A stretch of DNA of 64,000 bases from JBPYFK01 sp051984675 (GCA_051984675.1 JBPYFK010000045.1:56946-120945), one strand, 5' to 3'. Counted from the stretch's first letter, positions 6,377-15,543 are shown. The notes: generated by a model not told the origin, from the letters alone. Numbers and translations: made by a program.

Positions 6377-8209
6377 GTGACCGCCAGGAAGCTCGGCTCC
6401 CTGCTGCTGGCCTTCGCCGGGGTAGCGGCCCTGACGGCGCAAGCCCTCCTGCTGCCCTCCGGCCCCGCCTCGGCACAGGGGAAGGGGCAGCCGGCGCAAC
6501 CGACCGGGGGCACCCTGCGAGTGGCGATCCAGCAGGAGATCGACTCGCTCAACCCGTTCCTGGGCTACAACCAGTCGTCCACCGACTTGTTCCGGCTGAT
6601 CTACCCCTTCCTGACCACCTATGACGCGCGGGATTTCCACCCCGAGCCGGAGCTGGCCACCGACTGGCAGACCTCCCCGGACAAGCTGACCTGGACCTTC
6701 CACCTCCGTCCCGGCCTCAGCTGGTCGGACGGCCAGGCGATCACCGCCCGGGACGCGGCGTTCACCTACAACATGATCACCACCAACCCGGCGGCGAGTA
6801 CCGCCAACGGCAGTTTCGTCGCGAACTTCGCCTCCGTGGCCGCGCCGGACGACCGCACGCTGGTGATCCACACCAAGACCCCGCAGGCGACGATGCTGGC
6901 GCTGGACGTGCCGATCGTTCCCGAGCACGTCTGGTCGAAAGTGCGCGATGTCGGCACGTTCCCGAACGACCAGATGCCGGTGGTCAGCGGCGGCCCGTTC
7001 ACGCTCACGGACTACCAGCCGCAGCAGTACGTCACGCTCGCCGCGAACGACCGGTTCTGGCGCGGCCGCCCCCGGATCGACCGCCTCCGGTTCGTCGAGT
7101 TCAAAAACGCCGACGCGGCAGTGCAGGCACTGCGCAAAGGCGAGGTCGACCTCGCGCAGAAGCTCACCCCCGCGCAGTACGACGCGTTGGCCGGCGATCC
7201 CGACATCAAACGCGTCAACGGGCAGGGTCGGCGGTTCTACGAGCTGGTCCTCAACCCGGGTGCGACGAACAGCGCGGGTGCGCCGATCGGCACCGGGAAT
7301 CCGGCGTTGCGCGACGTCCGGGTGCGGCACGCGATTGATCAGGCGATCGACCGCTCGGTGCTGCTCGACAAGGTGCTGCGCGGGTACGGGCAGGTCGGCG
7401 CCGGTTACCTGCCGCCGGTCTTCGGCGCCTGGAACTGGGCGCCGGCGCCGCAGCAGCGGCGCACCTTCGACCCGGCGGCGGCCAACCGGGAGTTGGATCA
7501 GGCCGGCTACCCCCGGGGCCCGGACGGCATCCGGCACACGCCCCAAGGTCAGCCGCTGAACTTCGACTTCCTGCTCCACGGCAGCGACGCGGCGGACGCG
7601 CAGGTGGGGGAGTTCGTGCAGCGCTGGCTGCACGGCATCGGGATCAACGTGCGCCTCGAGCCGGTGTCGGACAACCAGCTCAACGACCGTGCCACCGGCG
7701 GCGCATTCGACATGGTGATCAGCGGGTACACCGTCAACGCCGACCCCGACTACGTGCTCCAGCTGCAGACCTGCGCCGCCCGGCCCGGCCCGAACGGCGG
7801 CGGGCAACCGGACAGCTTCCTCTGCGACCAGCGCTACGACGACCTCTACCGCGCCCAGTCCAGCGAGTTCAATCCGGCGAAGCGGATCGCCGAGGTCCGG
7901 TTGGCGCAGCAGCGGTTCTACGAGCAGGCCGCCGGGCTGATCCTCTACTACAGCAGCTCACTGGAGGCATACCGGTCGGATCGGTTCGTGGACTTCCCCC
8001 GGCAGCCGGCCGCCAACGGCGTGATCGCCGGCCAGCAGGGTTACTGGAGCTACTGGGCCGCCGAACCCACGAAGGCGGCGACGACCGCCGCCGCGGTCGC
8101 GCAGTACGAGACCGCCGCGTGGGCGATCGTCGGTGTGGTCCTGTTCGTGGGTGTCCTCGTCGCGCTTGTGGTCGTCCGGCGGCGAGCAACGGTTGACCAG
8201 CGGGAGTGA
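6377..8209 (+). CDS. Peptide ABC transporter substrate-binding protein (SBP_bac_5)
   Basis: A 610-aa family-5 solute-binding protein, the extracellular receptor of an oligopeptide/dipeptide-type importer. Residues 1-35 are a signal peptide (hydrophobic core, then PSGPASAQG). The mature part starts GGTLRVAIQQEIDSLNPF and contains the family features DGQAITARDAAFTYN and RHAIDQAIDRS. Unusually there is no lipobox cysteine; instead the C-terminus has one strong membrane helix (AWAIVGVVLFVGVLVALVVV) followed by RRR, so the receptor appears membrane-anchored by its C-terminus. GTG 6377 follows GGGGGAGGTGAG. The permease gene begins 6 nt downstream. Confidence 0.93.
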   Translation: MTARKLGSLLLAFAGVAALTAQALLLPSGPASAQGKGQPAQPTGGTLRVAIQQEIDSLNPFLGYNQSSTDLFRLIYPFLTTYDARDFHPEPELATDWQTSPDKLTWTFHLRPGLSWSDGQAITARDAAFTYNMITTNPAASTANGSFVANFASVAAPDDRTLVIHTKTPQATMLALDVPIVPEHVWSKVRDVGTFPNDQMPVVSGGPFTLTDYQPQQYVTLAANDRFWRGRPRIDRLRFVEFKNADAAVQALRKGEVDLAQKLTPAQYDALAGDPDIKRVNGQGRRFYELVLNPGATNSAGAPIGTGNPALRDVRVRHAIDQAIDRSVLLDKVLRGYGQVGAGYLPPVFGAWNWAPAPQQRRTFDPAAANRELDQAGYPRGPDGIRHTPQGQPLNFDFLLHGSDAADAQVGEFVQRWLHGIGINVRLEPVSDNQLNDRATGGAFDMVISGYTVNADPDYVLQLQTCAARPGPNGGGQPDSFLCDQRYDDLYRAQSSEFNPAKRIAEVRLAQQRFYEQAAGLILYYSSSLEAYRSDRFVDFPRQPAANGVIAGQQGYWSYWAAEPTKAATTAAAVAQYETAAWAIVGVVLFVGVLVALVVVRRRATVDQRE

Positions 8210-8215
8210 GCGCGG

Positions 8216-9271
8216 ATGGTGGACTCACTGACCAGGCAGTCAGAGCCGGAGGCACTGGGAGAACCACCCCCGTCGACCGCACGGGTGGGTCCGCTCGCGC
8301 GGTTCGTGACCGCCAAGGTCGGTGGCGCGCTGGTGAGTCTGTTCCTGGTGGCGGTGCTGGGGTTCTTCCTGTTCCGGGTGTTGCCCGGCGACCCGGTGCG
8401 GACCATGACGCGCGGCGCGCCGGTCAGTGCGGCCCAGATGGCCGCGCTTCGCACCAAGCTGGGCCTGGACCGTCCACTGTGGGCACAGTTCGTCAGCTAC
8501 CTCTCCGGTCTCGCGCACGGCAATCTGGGCACGTCCTACTTCTACAGCCGGCCGGTAGCGACGTTGATCGGCGAGCGTCTCGGCCCGACCGTGCTGCTGA
8601 TGGGCACGGCGACGGTGCTGGCCATCCTGCTCGGGTTGTGGATGGGTGCGCGGGCGGCCTGGCGGCCCGGCGGCAGGTTCGACCGCCTCGCCTCGTCGAT
8701 CGCGGTGACGCTGTGGTCCGTGCCGACGTTCTGGCTGGGCCTGATCCTGCTGATGACCTTCGCGGTCGGGGTGGGGCCGATCCCCGGGTTGTTCCCTACC
8801 CGGGGGATCTCCTCCCCGGACGTTCCTCCGGGATTGCTTCCCGAGACGCTCGACGTGGCCCACCACATGGTGCTGCCGGTGCTCACGATGGTCGCGGTGA
8901 TCTACGCGCAATACCTGATGGTGATGCGTGCGTCGGTGCTGGAAGAGATGGGCGAGGACTACCTCACGACCGCCCGCGCCAAGGGTTTGCGTGACGATCT
9001 GGTCCGGCGGCGGCATGCGGTACCCAACGCGTTGCTGCCCACCGTGACACTGATCTTCCTCAACGTCGGGATGGTGGTCGCGGGCGCGATCATGGTCGAG
9101 ACGGTGTTCTCCTGGCCGGGGCTGGGCCTGCTGACCTTCGAGGCGCTGCGGGTGCCCGACCTACCCCTGCTGCAGGGCACTTTCCTCGTGCTGGCCGGCA
9201 GCGTGATCGTGCTGAACGTGCTGGCCGATGTGCTGTACCAGTTTCTCGATCCCAGGGTGCGTGCGTCATGA
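8216..9271 (+). CDS. ABC transporter permease, DppB/OppB type
   Basis: A 351-aa inner-membrane permease of the peptide/nickel importer family. The N-terminal helix (VGGALVSLFLVAVLGFFLFRVLPGDP) is followed by the conserved periplasmic G-L-D-x-P-x-x-x-Q segment (LGLDRPLWAQ) and the remaining helices; the cytoplasmic EAA loop EDYLTTARAKGLRDDLV is clear. About 30 extra N-terminal residues precede the first helix. The gene follows the binding-protein gene by 6 nt and overlaps the next permease by 4 nt, so they form one operon. Confidence 0.94.
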   Translation: MVDSLTRQSEPEALGEPPPSTARVGPLARFVTAKVGGALVSLFLVAVLGFFLFRVLPGDPVRTMTRGAPVSAAQMAALRTKLGLDRPLWAQFVSYLSGLAHGNLGTSYFYSRPVATLIGERLGPTVLLMGTATVLAILLGLWMGARAAWRPGGRFDRLASSIAVTLWSVPTFWLGLILLMTFAVGVGPIPGLFPTRGISSPDVPPGLLPETLDVAHHMVLPVLTMVAVIYAQYLMVMRASVLEEMGEDYLTTARAKGLRDDLVRRRHAVPNALLPTVTLIFLNVGMVVAGAIMVETVFSWPGLGLLTFEALRVPDLPLLQGTFLVLAGSVIVLNVLADVLYQFLDPRVRAS

Positions 9272-10179
9272 CCGAGATCGCGGAGGTGAGCGGGAGCGCC
9301 ATCGTCTGGCAGCGCAGGAAGGCCGCCCTGCTGGACTCGTGGGACACCTACCGGCGGCAGCGCGCCGGGGTCGTCGGCTTGGTCGCGCTCGCGGTGGTCG
9401 CCGCGCTGGCAGTGCTGGCGCCGGTGCTCACCGACGCCGGCGGGCTGGACGTCACCCGCGCCACCGGTCGGCCCTTGGAAGCGCCCAGCGCGCAGTTCTG
9501 GCTGGGAACCGACGAGTCCGGCCGCTCGGTGCTGCTGCTGACCTGGTGGGGCGCACGGGTGTCGCTGGTCGTGGGCTTGGCCGCGACCCTGCTCTCGGTG
9601 GTCATCGGCACGGTCATCGGCGTGCTCGCCGCGCACTTCGGCGGGTGGGTCGGCACGCTGCTCATGCGGTTCACCGACTTCTTCCTGGTGCTGCCGGCAC
9701 TGGTGCTGGCCATCGCACTGTCCACAGTGCTCGAACGCGGGCTGACGACGATCATCCTGGCGGTCGGGGTGACCTCCTGGCCGCAGACCGCACGGCTGGT
9801 GCGGGCGCAGACGCTGACCGTCGAGGCCCGGCCGTACATCGAGCGCGCGCAGGCGCTCGGCGGCGGACACGGACACATCATGGTGAAACACGTGCTGCCT
9901 GGCGTGCTACCGCTGGTGTTCGCGAACACGACGCTGTCGGTGGCGGGCGCGATCATCTCCGAGTCGACGCTGTCCTTCCTGGGGCTCGGTGACCCCAGCA
10001 TGGTGTCGTGGGGATCGATGTTGAAGGCCGCCATGGACACCGGTGCGGTCACCGACGGTGCCTGGTGGTACCTGCTGCCTCCCGGGCTGGGAATCGTGGT
10101 GGTGGTGCTGAGTTTCACGCTGTGCGGGCGCGCGCTGGAAGCGGTGCTCAATCCCAGGCAGGCGGTGATGCGGTCGTGA
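9268..10179 (+). CDS. ABC transporter permease, DppC/OppC type
   Basis: A 303-aa second permease. The first membrane segment (VVGLVALAVVAALAVLAPVL) is followed by the hallmark periplasmic FWLGTDESGRSVL and the EAA loop EARPYIERAQALGGGHGHIMVKHVLP. It starts with ATGA overlapping the stop of the upstream permease and ends in a GTGA overlap with the ATPase gene, so stoichiometric coupling by translational reinitiation is likely. Confidence 0.94.
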   Translation: MTEIAEVSGSAIVWQRRKAALLDSWDTYRRQRAGVVGLVALAVVAALAVLAPVLTDAGGLDVTRATGRPLEAPSAQFWLGTDESGRSVLLLTWWGARVSLVVGLAATLLSVVIGTVIGVLAAHFGGWVGTLLMRFTDFFLVLPALVLAIALSTVLERGLTTIILAVGVTSWPQTARLVRAQTLTVEARPYIERAQALGGGHGHIMVKHVLPGVLPLVFANTTLSVAGAIISESTLSFLGLGDPSMVSWGSMLKAAMDTGAVTDGAWWYLLPPGLGIVVVVLSFTLCGRALEAVLNPRQAVMRS

Positions 10180-11918
10180 GTGGTTTGCTGGAACTGCGGG
10201 ACACGTCGATCTCCTACCGCACCCCTTCCGGGCTCCGCCCGGCGGTGCGGGTGGTCAACCTGGACCTGGCCGAAGGCGAAACGCTCGGGCTGGCCGGCGA
10301 GTCCGGGTGCGGCAAGACCACGCTGGCGATGTCCGTGCTGCGGTTGCTTCCCCGCTCGGCGCTGGTCAGCGGCACGGCACGGCTCGACGGCCGGGACCTG
10401 CGGACGATGTCGTGGGGTCAGTTGCGCGCGGTGCGGTGGGCGACGGCATCGGTGGTCTTCCAGGGAGCCCTGCACGCCCTGAACCCGGTCCGCACGATCG
10501 GCCACCAGATCGCTGAGCCGATCCGGCTGCACGCCCGGTCCGGGACTTCGATGTCCGCAGCGGCGCTTCGGCGGCGCGTCGCTGACCTGCTTGAACGTGT
10601 CGAGTTGCCGCCGGGACGGGCCAACGCCTACCCGCATGAGCTCTCCGGCGGCCAGAAGCAACGGGTGATGATCGCCATGGCGCTGGCCTGCGAACCCCGG
10701 CTGATCATCGCGGACGAGCCGACGACCGCGCTGGACGTGGTGGTGCAGGCGCAGATCCTGCGGCTGCTGGCCGACCTGGTCGGCCAGCAGGGTATCGGGC
10801 TGATGATGATCAGCCACGACCTGTCCGTGCTGTCGACGAGCTGCTCCCGACTGGCGGTGATGTACGAGGGGCGCATCGTGGACGAGGGGCCCACGCAGCA
10901 GCTGATCGCCGAGCCCCGGCACGAACACAGCCGCGCGCTGGCGACGGCGTTCCCGACCGTGGGCGAGCGGCGCTTCCGGCTGGCGCGTGACGTGTCCGGG
11001 GCCACCAGCCCGCTGCTGAGCGCGCGCGGGCTTTCCGTGACGTTCCGCGACCGCTCGGGTCACCGGGTGCCCGCGGTGCGCGGCGTGGACCTTGACGTCG
11101 GGCGCAACGAGATCGTCGCGCTCGTAGGGCAGTCCGGTTCGGGCAAGACCACCCTGGCGCGGACGCTGCTCGGTCTGCAGCGACCCACGGCCGGCCGCGT
11201 GACGTTCGACGGGCGCCCGCTCCCGCGGTCGGCGGTCGACCGGCGCGAGTACCGCAAGCACGTGCAGTTGGTGTTGCAGGACCCCACTGGCGCGCTCAAC
11301 CCTCGCCACACCGTGTATGAAGCGGTGGCGGAAGGCTTGCGTGTCCACAAGCTCACCGACGCGGGTCCGAGCGAGATCTCTGCGGCTGAGCGAACCCTGG
11401 TGGCCGACGCACTGGAGCAGGCCGAGCTCCGTCCCGCCGAGAGCTTCTTCGGTCGCCTGCCACACGAGCTCTCCGGCGGGCAACGCCAACGCGTGGTGAT
11501 CGCCGGTGCACTGGCGCTGCGCCCGCGCGTGCTGATCGCGGACGAGCCGGTGTCGTCGCTGGACGCGACGGTGCGTGGGGAGATCCTGGCGCTGCTGCTG
11601 CGCTTGCGCGCCGAACGCGGACTGTCCACTTTGGTCATCACGCACGATCTCGCCCTGGCGTGGAACATCGCGGACCGGGTAGCGGTGATGTATCGCGGCG
11701 AGATCGTCGAGCTGGGTGGCGTGGAGCAGGTCCTGCTCGACCCGCAACACGACTACACGAAGACCCTGCTGGCGGCGGTGCCCAGGATTCGTACGCCCGA
11801 CGCCCCCGAGTCGTCGCTGCGCTGGGATGTCAGTGATCCCTGCGAGGACCATGCGGAGACCGTCCCAGACGTTCCAGAGACGCCGGGGGACCAAGATGTC
11901 GCCGACCACCAGTCGTGA
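10176..11918 (+). CDS. Fused double ATPase of peptide ABC importer (DppD-DppF type)
   Basis: A 580-aa protein with two complete ABC ATPase domains, energising the importer from the cytoplasm. Domain 1: Walker A GESGCGKTT, signature LSGGQKQR, Walker B LIIADEPTTALD, H-loop MMISHDLS. Domain 2: Walker A GQSGSGKTT, signature LSGGQRQR, Walker B VLIADEPVSSLD, H-loop VITHDLA. The typical DppD/F C-terminal extension after each domain is reduced. GTG 10176 overlaps the permease stop (GTGA); the longer frame upstream lies inside the permease. It is the last gene of the operon and converges with the uridine-kinase-like gene. Confidence 0.94.
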   Translation: MSGLLELRDTSISYRTPSGLRPAVRVVNLDLAEGETLGLAGESGCGKTTLAMSVLRLLPRSALVSGTARLDGRDLRTMSWGQLRAVRWATASVVFQGALHALNPVRTIGHQIAEPIRLHARSGTSMSAAALRRRVADLLERVELPPGRANAYPHELSGGQKQRVMIAMALACEPRLIIADEPTTALDVVVQAQILRLLADLVGQQGIGLMMISHDLSVLSTSCSRLAVMYEGRIVDEGPTQQLIAEPRHEHSRALATAFPTVGERRFRLARDVSGATSPLLSARGLSVTFRDRSGHRVPAVRGVDLDVGRNEIVALVGQSGSGKTTLARTLLGLQRPTAGRVTFDGRPLPRSAVDRREYRKHVQLVLQDPTGALNPRHTVYEAVAEGLRVHKLTDAGPSEISAAERTLVADALEQAELRPAESFFGRLPHELSGGQRQRVVIAGALALRPRVLIADEPVSSLDATVRGEILALLLRLRAERGLSTLVITHDLALAWNIADRVAVMYRGEIVELGGVEQVLLDPQHDYTKTLLAAVPRIRTPDAPESSLRWDVSDPCEDHAETVPDVPETPGDQDVADHQS

Positions 11919-11967
11919 ACGGACGTGGTTCGGCGACGACCCGTGTTAGTGGTCTCCAGGCACCCGC

Positions 11968-12612
11968 TCAGGTATCGACGTCGTCGATCGCGTCCACGAT
12001 GGCGGGGTTGTGGGGGCGGTCGACACGGACGACGACGTCCGCGTGGTGTTCCGGGCGGACTTCTTCCGCGTAGCGAGAAAAGGCGGGAAGCTTCCACCGG
12101 TCCTCGTAGAGTGTGCGGCGTTCGAGCACGACCTCGGACAGCCAGAGATGGGCCGTGACGTCGAACGGCAGGCCGTGGCCGAGCAGCAGCGGGCCGTCGA
12201 TGAGCACCACCCCGCCCGTTGGCAGGCGAACGCGCCGCATGCGAGGTGAGCGGTCGGCGGCGGAGTCCCAGAGCGCCGGCAGTACGAGCCCGCTGCCGCC
12301 GGGCGACGTCGGGTCCAGCACCTCCCGGCGCAGGCCGTTGACGTCCAGCCACTCCTCGTAGTACGCGTCCGGGTCCTGCCGGCCGCGTTCCAGACGCAGC
12401 GAAGCGGGCCGCAGGTAGTCCGAAGTGGACACCCGAATCGCGGGTCGCCCGCGTACGCGTAGCGGGTCGACGAGCGCGTCGGCGATCTCTCCCGGACGGG
12501 CCGCGGGGGCACCGTCGATCGCCACCCGCACGTACGGCGCGGATTTCGCGGCGTCGATGCGGTCCGCCAGTTCGGTCACGACCCGTTCCGGGGTCACCGG
12601 TCGAACGCGCAT
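11968..12612 (-). CDS. Uridine-kinase-like protein lacking the P-loop
   Basis: A 214-aa protein like those annotated as uridine kinase in actinomycetes. The order of features fits an NTPase/kinase fold: VRVAIDGAPAARPGEIADAL where the Walker A should be, then IRVSTSDYLRPASLR, YYEEWLDVNGLRREVL, VLIDGPLLLGHGLPFDVTAHLWL and the terminal HADVVVRVD. The expected GxxxxGK(S/T) is absent (GAPAARPGE instead), so ATP-dependent phosphorylation is doubtful. It is the third gene of a reverse-strand operon after the S9 and S66 peptidases, 6 nt from the latter. The fold call is moderate; activity is unknown. Confidence 0.65.
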   Translation of the reverse strand: MRVRPVTPERVVTELADRIDAAKSAPYVRVAIDGAPAARPGEIADALVDPLRVRGRPAIRVSTSDYLRPASLRLERGRQDPDAYYEEWLDVNGLRREVLDPTSPGGSGLVLPALWDSAADRSPRMRRVRLPTGGVVLIDGPLLLGHGLPFDVTAHLWLSEVVLERRTLYEDRWKLPAFSRYAEEVRPEHHADVVVRVDRPHNPAIVDAIDDVDT

Positions 12613-12618
12613 GCCGTG

Positions 12619-13545
12619 TCAGGCCACCGCCGGTCGACGGAGGGTTAACCGGTGGGCGTCGGCATCCAGCTCCGCGGGCACACCCAGTGGCACCGTGTGC
12701 TGCCCAGCGCAGTGCCCGAAGCCCAGTTCCCACACCACAGGGATGCCGAGCTGTCCCAGCCTGTCCCACATGACCGCACGCACTTCCCCTAGCGACCCGC
12801 ATTCCCGCCACGACCCGAGTGCGACGCCGGTGGCGTCGTCGAACCAGCCGGCGCGCAGCAACTGGGTCAGGTAGAAGTCCAGGCGGTAGGGCTTTTCCGT
12901 GATGTCCTCCAGCAGGGCTATGCCCCGTTCGGGTGCGGCGGGGGCGTCCCGCGTCCCCAGCATGCCCGCCAGCACGCTGAGGTTCCCGCCGTAGGTGACG
13001 CCCTGGGCGCGTCCGCCGACCAGGGCGGTTGCCGCAGGACTGGTCAGTGTGGTCACCGTCTCCGGCTCGAACAGGGTGCGCCGTAGGTGCTCGCGTGCGT
13101 CGGGGTCGGTGGTGAACCCCTCCGTGGCGATCATGGGGCCGAACACCGTCGCCACGTCCAGCCGGGAGCCGAAGACGCCATGCATGGCGGTGAGGTCACT
13201 GGACCCGGCGAAGATCTTGGGTTCCGCGCCCGCCAGAGCTGGCCAGTCGACGTGTTCGAGCGTGCGGATACTCCCGTAGCCGCCTCGGGCGCACAGCACC
13301 GCCGAGATCTCCGGGTCGCACCAGGCCCGCCGCAGGTCGGCGGCGCGGTCGCGGTCCTCGGCAGCGAGGTAGCCCAGTCGCGGGTGCTGACCGCGGACGT
13401 GATCGCCGAGCACGACCCGGAGCCCCCAGGACTCCAGGTGCGCCACGCCGGCCTCGAGCAGATCCGCCGGCGCCGGCCCGGCCGGCGCGACAACGGCGAC
13501 GGTGTCCCCGGGGCGCAGCCTGCGAGGTCGTCGACATTCGGTCAA
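12619..13545 (-). CDS. S66 family LD-carboxypeptidase
   Basis: A 308-aa serine peptidase of family S66 (LdcA/MccF type), cytoplasmic enzymes that cleave the L-D bond of tetra-muropeptides or trim peptide-nucleotides. Features: N-terminal RLRPGDTVAVVAPAGP; the nucleophile region VLCARGGYGSIR; KIFAGSSDLTAMH; the catalytic Glu segment ALLEDITEKPYRLDFYLTQLL; and GFGHCAGQHTVPLGVPAELD with the catalytic His. TTG 13545 is inferred from the TTGA overlap with the S9 gene stop and the expected N-terminus. Coupling to an S9 peptidase and a nearby D-aminopeptidase/dipeptide importer supports cell-wall peptide recycling. Confidence 0.88.
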   Translation of the reverse strand: MTECRRPRRLRPGDTVAVVAPAGPAPADLLEAGVAHLESWGLRVVLGDHVRGQHPRLGYLAAEDRDRAADLRRAWCDPEISAVLCARGGYGSIRTLEHVDWPALAGAEPKIFAGSSDLTAMHGVFGSRLDVATVFGPMIATEGFTTDPDAREHLRRTLFEPETVTTLTSPAATALVGGRAQGVTYGGNLSVLAGMLGTRDAPAAPERGIALLEDITEKPYRLDFYLTQLLRAGWFDDATGVALGSWRECGSLGEVRAVMWDRLGQLGIPVVWELGFGHCAGQHTVPLGVPAELDADAHRLTLRRPAVA

Positions 13546-15536
13546 GACCGCAACTCCAGCGGCTCGACCCCTGCCGGTGTGAAGCCGAGGACCTGACCGT
13601 AGAAGGCGAGTTCGGACTCCAGCGCCGTCCGAATCGTCTCCGCGCGGCGGAAGCCGTGCTGTTCGCCTTCGAAGGTCAGGTAGGCGTGCGGGATGCCGCG
13701 GCTCGCGAGTTGCTCCACGAACCGCTCTACCTGGACCGGTGGGCAGATCTCGTCCTCCAGCCCTTGCAGGAACAGCACCGGGCCGGCAAGCCTGTCCACA
13801 TGGGACGCCGGTGAGCGGTCCCGGTAGCGGTCGGCCGTCTCCGGGTAGGGGCCGATGAGGCTGTGCAGGTACTGCGACTCGAAGTCGTGTGTCTCGCCAC
13901 CGGCGCCGGTCCAGCCGGTGAGGTCCAGAATCGGGAACATCGACGTCCCGCACCGGTAGGTCCGCACGGAGGTCAACGACGCCGCCGTGGTCCATCCGCC
14001 GGCACTGCCGCCGCGGATCGCCAGCCGCTGACCATCGGCGGTTCCCTCGGCGACGAGCGCTTCGGCCACCGCCGCACAGTCGGCGACGTCGACCACCCCC
14101 CAGCTCTGACGCAGCCGCTCGCGAAACTCGCGGCCGTAGCCGGTCGAGCCGCCGTAGTTGACCGCGACGACGCCGATCCCACGGCTGGTGAGGTACGCGA
14201 CCTCCAGACTCAGCGCCGGACTGAACGCGCCGGTCGGTCCGCCGTGCGCGTGCACCACGAACGGCGGGCGCTCGTCGGGCGCGGCGGCGTGGTCCGGGTT
14301 CGTCGGAGGGTAGACGAACGCGGGAACCGCCCCGTTCGGACCGGCGAACTCGCGTTCCCCGGGTTCGGGCAGGTAGCGCCGGTCCGGCAGCTCCGCAGGC
14401 TGCCCGGTGATCTCGGTGAGCTCGCCGGAGTCGAGATCCACCCGCACGACGGCACCGTCCCGAAAGGGGCCGCTCGCCACCGAGTACACGACATTGCCGT
14501 GCGTGGCCAGCTGCGCCGCCCACACCATCCACTCCGGGTGGACGGCGCGGACGTCGCACACGGTGCCAGCCGACTCGTCGAGGACCGCCAGCCTGCCCGC
14601 CTTGACCACCGCGTGGCGGCCGTCGCCCAGCGGCGCGAACCACCGACCGCCGAGTGTCCACATCGGACCACCGAGTTCGGCTTCGGTCGGGGCGAGGTTG
14701 CGGGCGGAGCCGTCCAGGCCCACCCGGTAGAGGTTCCACCAGCCGGTCGGATCGGTGAGCACGTACAGCTCGTCGTCGCCGGCCCATTCCACCTGGCACA
14801 CCGCTTCGTGCGGGCCTCCCGCGACGACCCAGTGCTCTCCTACGACCCAGTGCTCGCCTACGACCCCGCTGGCGGTGAGTTCGGCGACGCAGAGTTCGGT
14901 GCCGTCCCAGGGCATGGCCGGGTGGTCCCAGCCGATCCAGGCCAGGTGCCGCCCGTCGGGGCTCGGTTTGGGCGCGGTGAGGAAGTGGTGACTCGCGGCG
15001 AGTACCCGGACCTCGATCCCGGTCACCGAGAGTGCGACCAGGTCGCGCCGCACGTCGGTGGGCCGGTCGCCGGTGACGGTCTCGCGGACGCACCAGAGTT
15101 CCGAGCCACCAGCTCCGGGCGTCAGGTCGCTGTACCGGATGCCGTGCCGTCGCTGGGGTTCCGGGCTGATCGGCCAGGGCTCGCCCGCAGGATCATCCGG
15201 GTCCACGGCGTAGACACGCTGATCTGCCCAGTGGGTGAAGGCCACCCGGGTGCCCCACGGAGTGTCCAGGACCGCCCACGGTTGGCCGCCGTACTCGTGG
15301 ACCCTGTTGCGGACGTTCCACGGGGGTCCCAGCACTTCCTCGGCCACGGGAGCCTGTCCGGGGCGTGCGGGCACGGCGCGGAGCAGAGCCACGCGCCCAC
15401 CCTCGGTCGGACGGCTCTCGGTCCACCACGGCCGGCCGGCGTGGACGCCCACGCGCTGCGGGCCACCGCCAGCACGGGCGACGTCACCGGCCGTGATCGG
15501 CGATTCCCACGTTCCGTATGGCGCGATCTTCCGCAC
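13542..15536 (-). CDS. S9 family prolyl-oligopeptidase-type peptidase
   Basis: A 664-aa serine peptidase: an N-terminal beta-propeller (about residues 1-400) and a C-terminal alpha/beta-hydrolase. The nucleophile elbow is GGSAGGW, with the oxyanion segment HAHGGPTGAF, the acid in LEDEICPPVQVERFV and the catalytic His in FEGEQHGFRRAETI. No signal peptide is seen, so it is probably cytoplasmic, degrading short peptides. GTG 15536 matches the usual family N-terminus (VRKIAPYGTWESPI) and has TAGGGT 7 nt upstream, as expected for a leaderless mRNA. An 18-bp near-perfect tandem duplication (14824-14859) doubles EHWVVG within the propeller. Confidence 0.92.
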   Translation of the reverse strand: MRKIAPYGTWESPITAGDVARAGGGPQRVGVHAGRPWWTESRPTEGGRVALLRAVPARPGQAPVAEEVLGPPWNVRNRVHEYGGQPWAVLDTPWGTRVAFTHWADQRVYAVDPDDPAGEPWPISPEPQRRHGIRYSDLTPGAGGSELWCVRETVTGDRPTDVRRDLVALSVTGIEVRVLAASHHFLTAPKPSPDGRHLAWIGWDHPAMPWDGTELCVAELTASGVVGEHWVVGEHWVVAGGPHEAVCQVEWAGDDELYVLTDPTGWWNLYRVGLDGSARNLAPTEAELGGPMWTLGGRWFAPLGDGRHAVVKAGRLAVLDESAGTVCDVRAVHPEWMVWAAQLATHGNVVYSVASGPFRDGAVVRVDLDSGELTEITGQPAELPDRRYLPEPGEREFAGPNGAVPAFVYPPTNPDHAAAPDERPPFVVHAHGGPTGAFSPALSLEVAYLTSRGIGVVAVNYGGSTGYGREFRERLRQSWGVVDVADCAAVAEALVAEGTADGQRLAIRGGSAGGWTTAASLTSVRTYRCGTSMFPILDLTGWTGAGGETHDFESQYLHSLIGPYPETADRYRDRSPASHVDRLAGPVLFLQGLEDEICPPVQVERFVEQLASRGIPHAYLTFEGEQHGFRRAETIRTALESELAFYGQVLGFTPAGVEPLELRS
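14824..14859. repeat. 18-bp tandem duplication (one mismatch) in S9 gene
   Basis: ACGACCCAGTGCTCTCCT (14824-14841) is followed by the same unit with one change (14842-14859). In frame, doubling EHWVVG in the propeller. Confidence 0.9.
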
Positions 15537-15543
15537 GACCGTG

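Noticed and set aside
9348..11909. Very long reverse-strand open frame opposite the ABC importer genes
   Set aside because: It is a GC-bias shadow: the forward strand encodes recognisable permease and ATPase domains throughout, while the reverse product is Arg/His/Gln-rich without domains. The same applies to long reverse frames at 17137-18666, 18727-20502, 47333-49327 (except the NUDIX end), 53387-55111 and 58422-60272.
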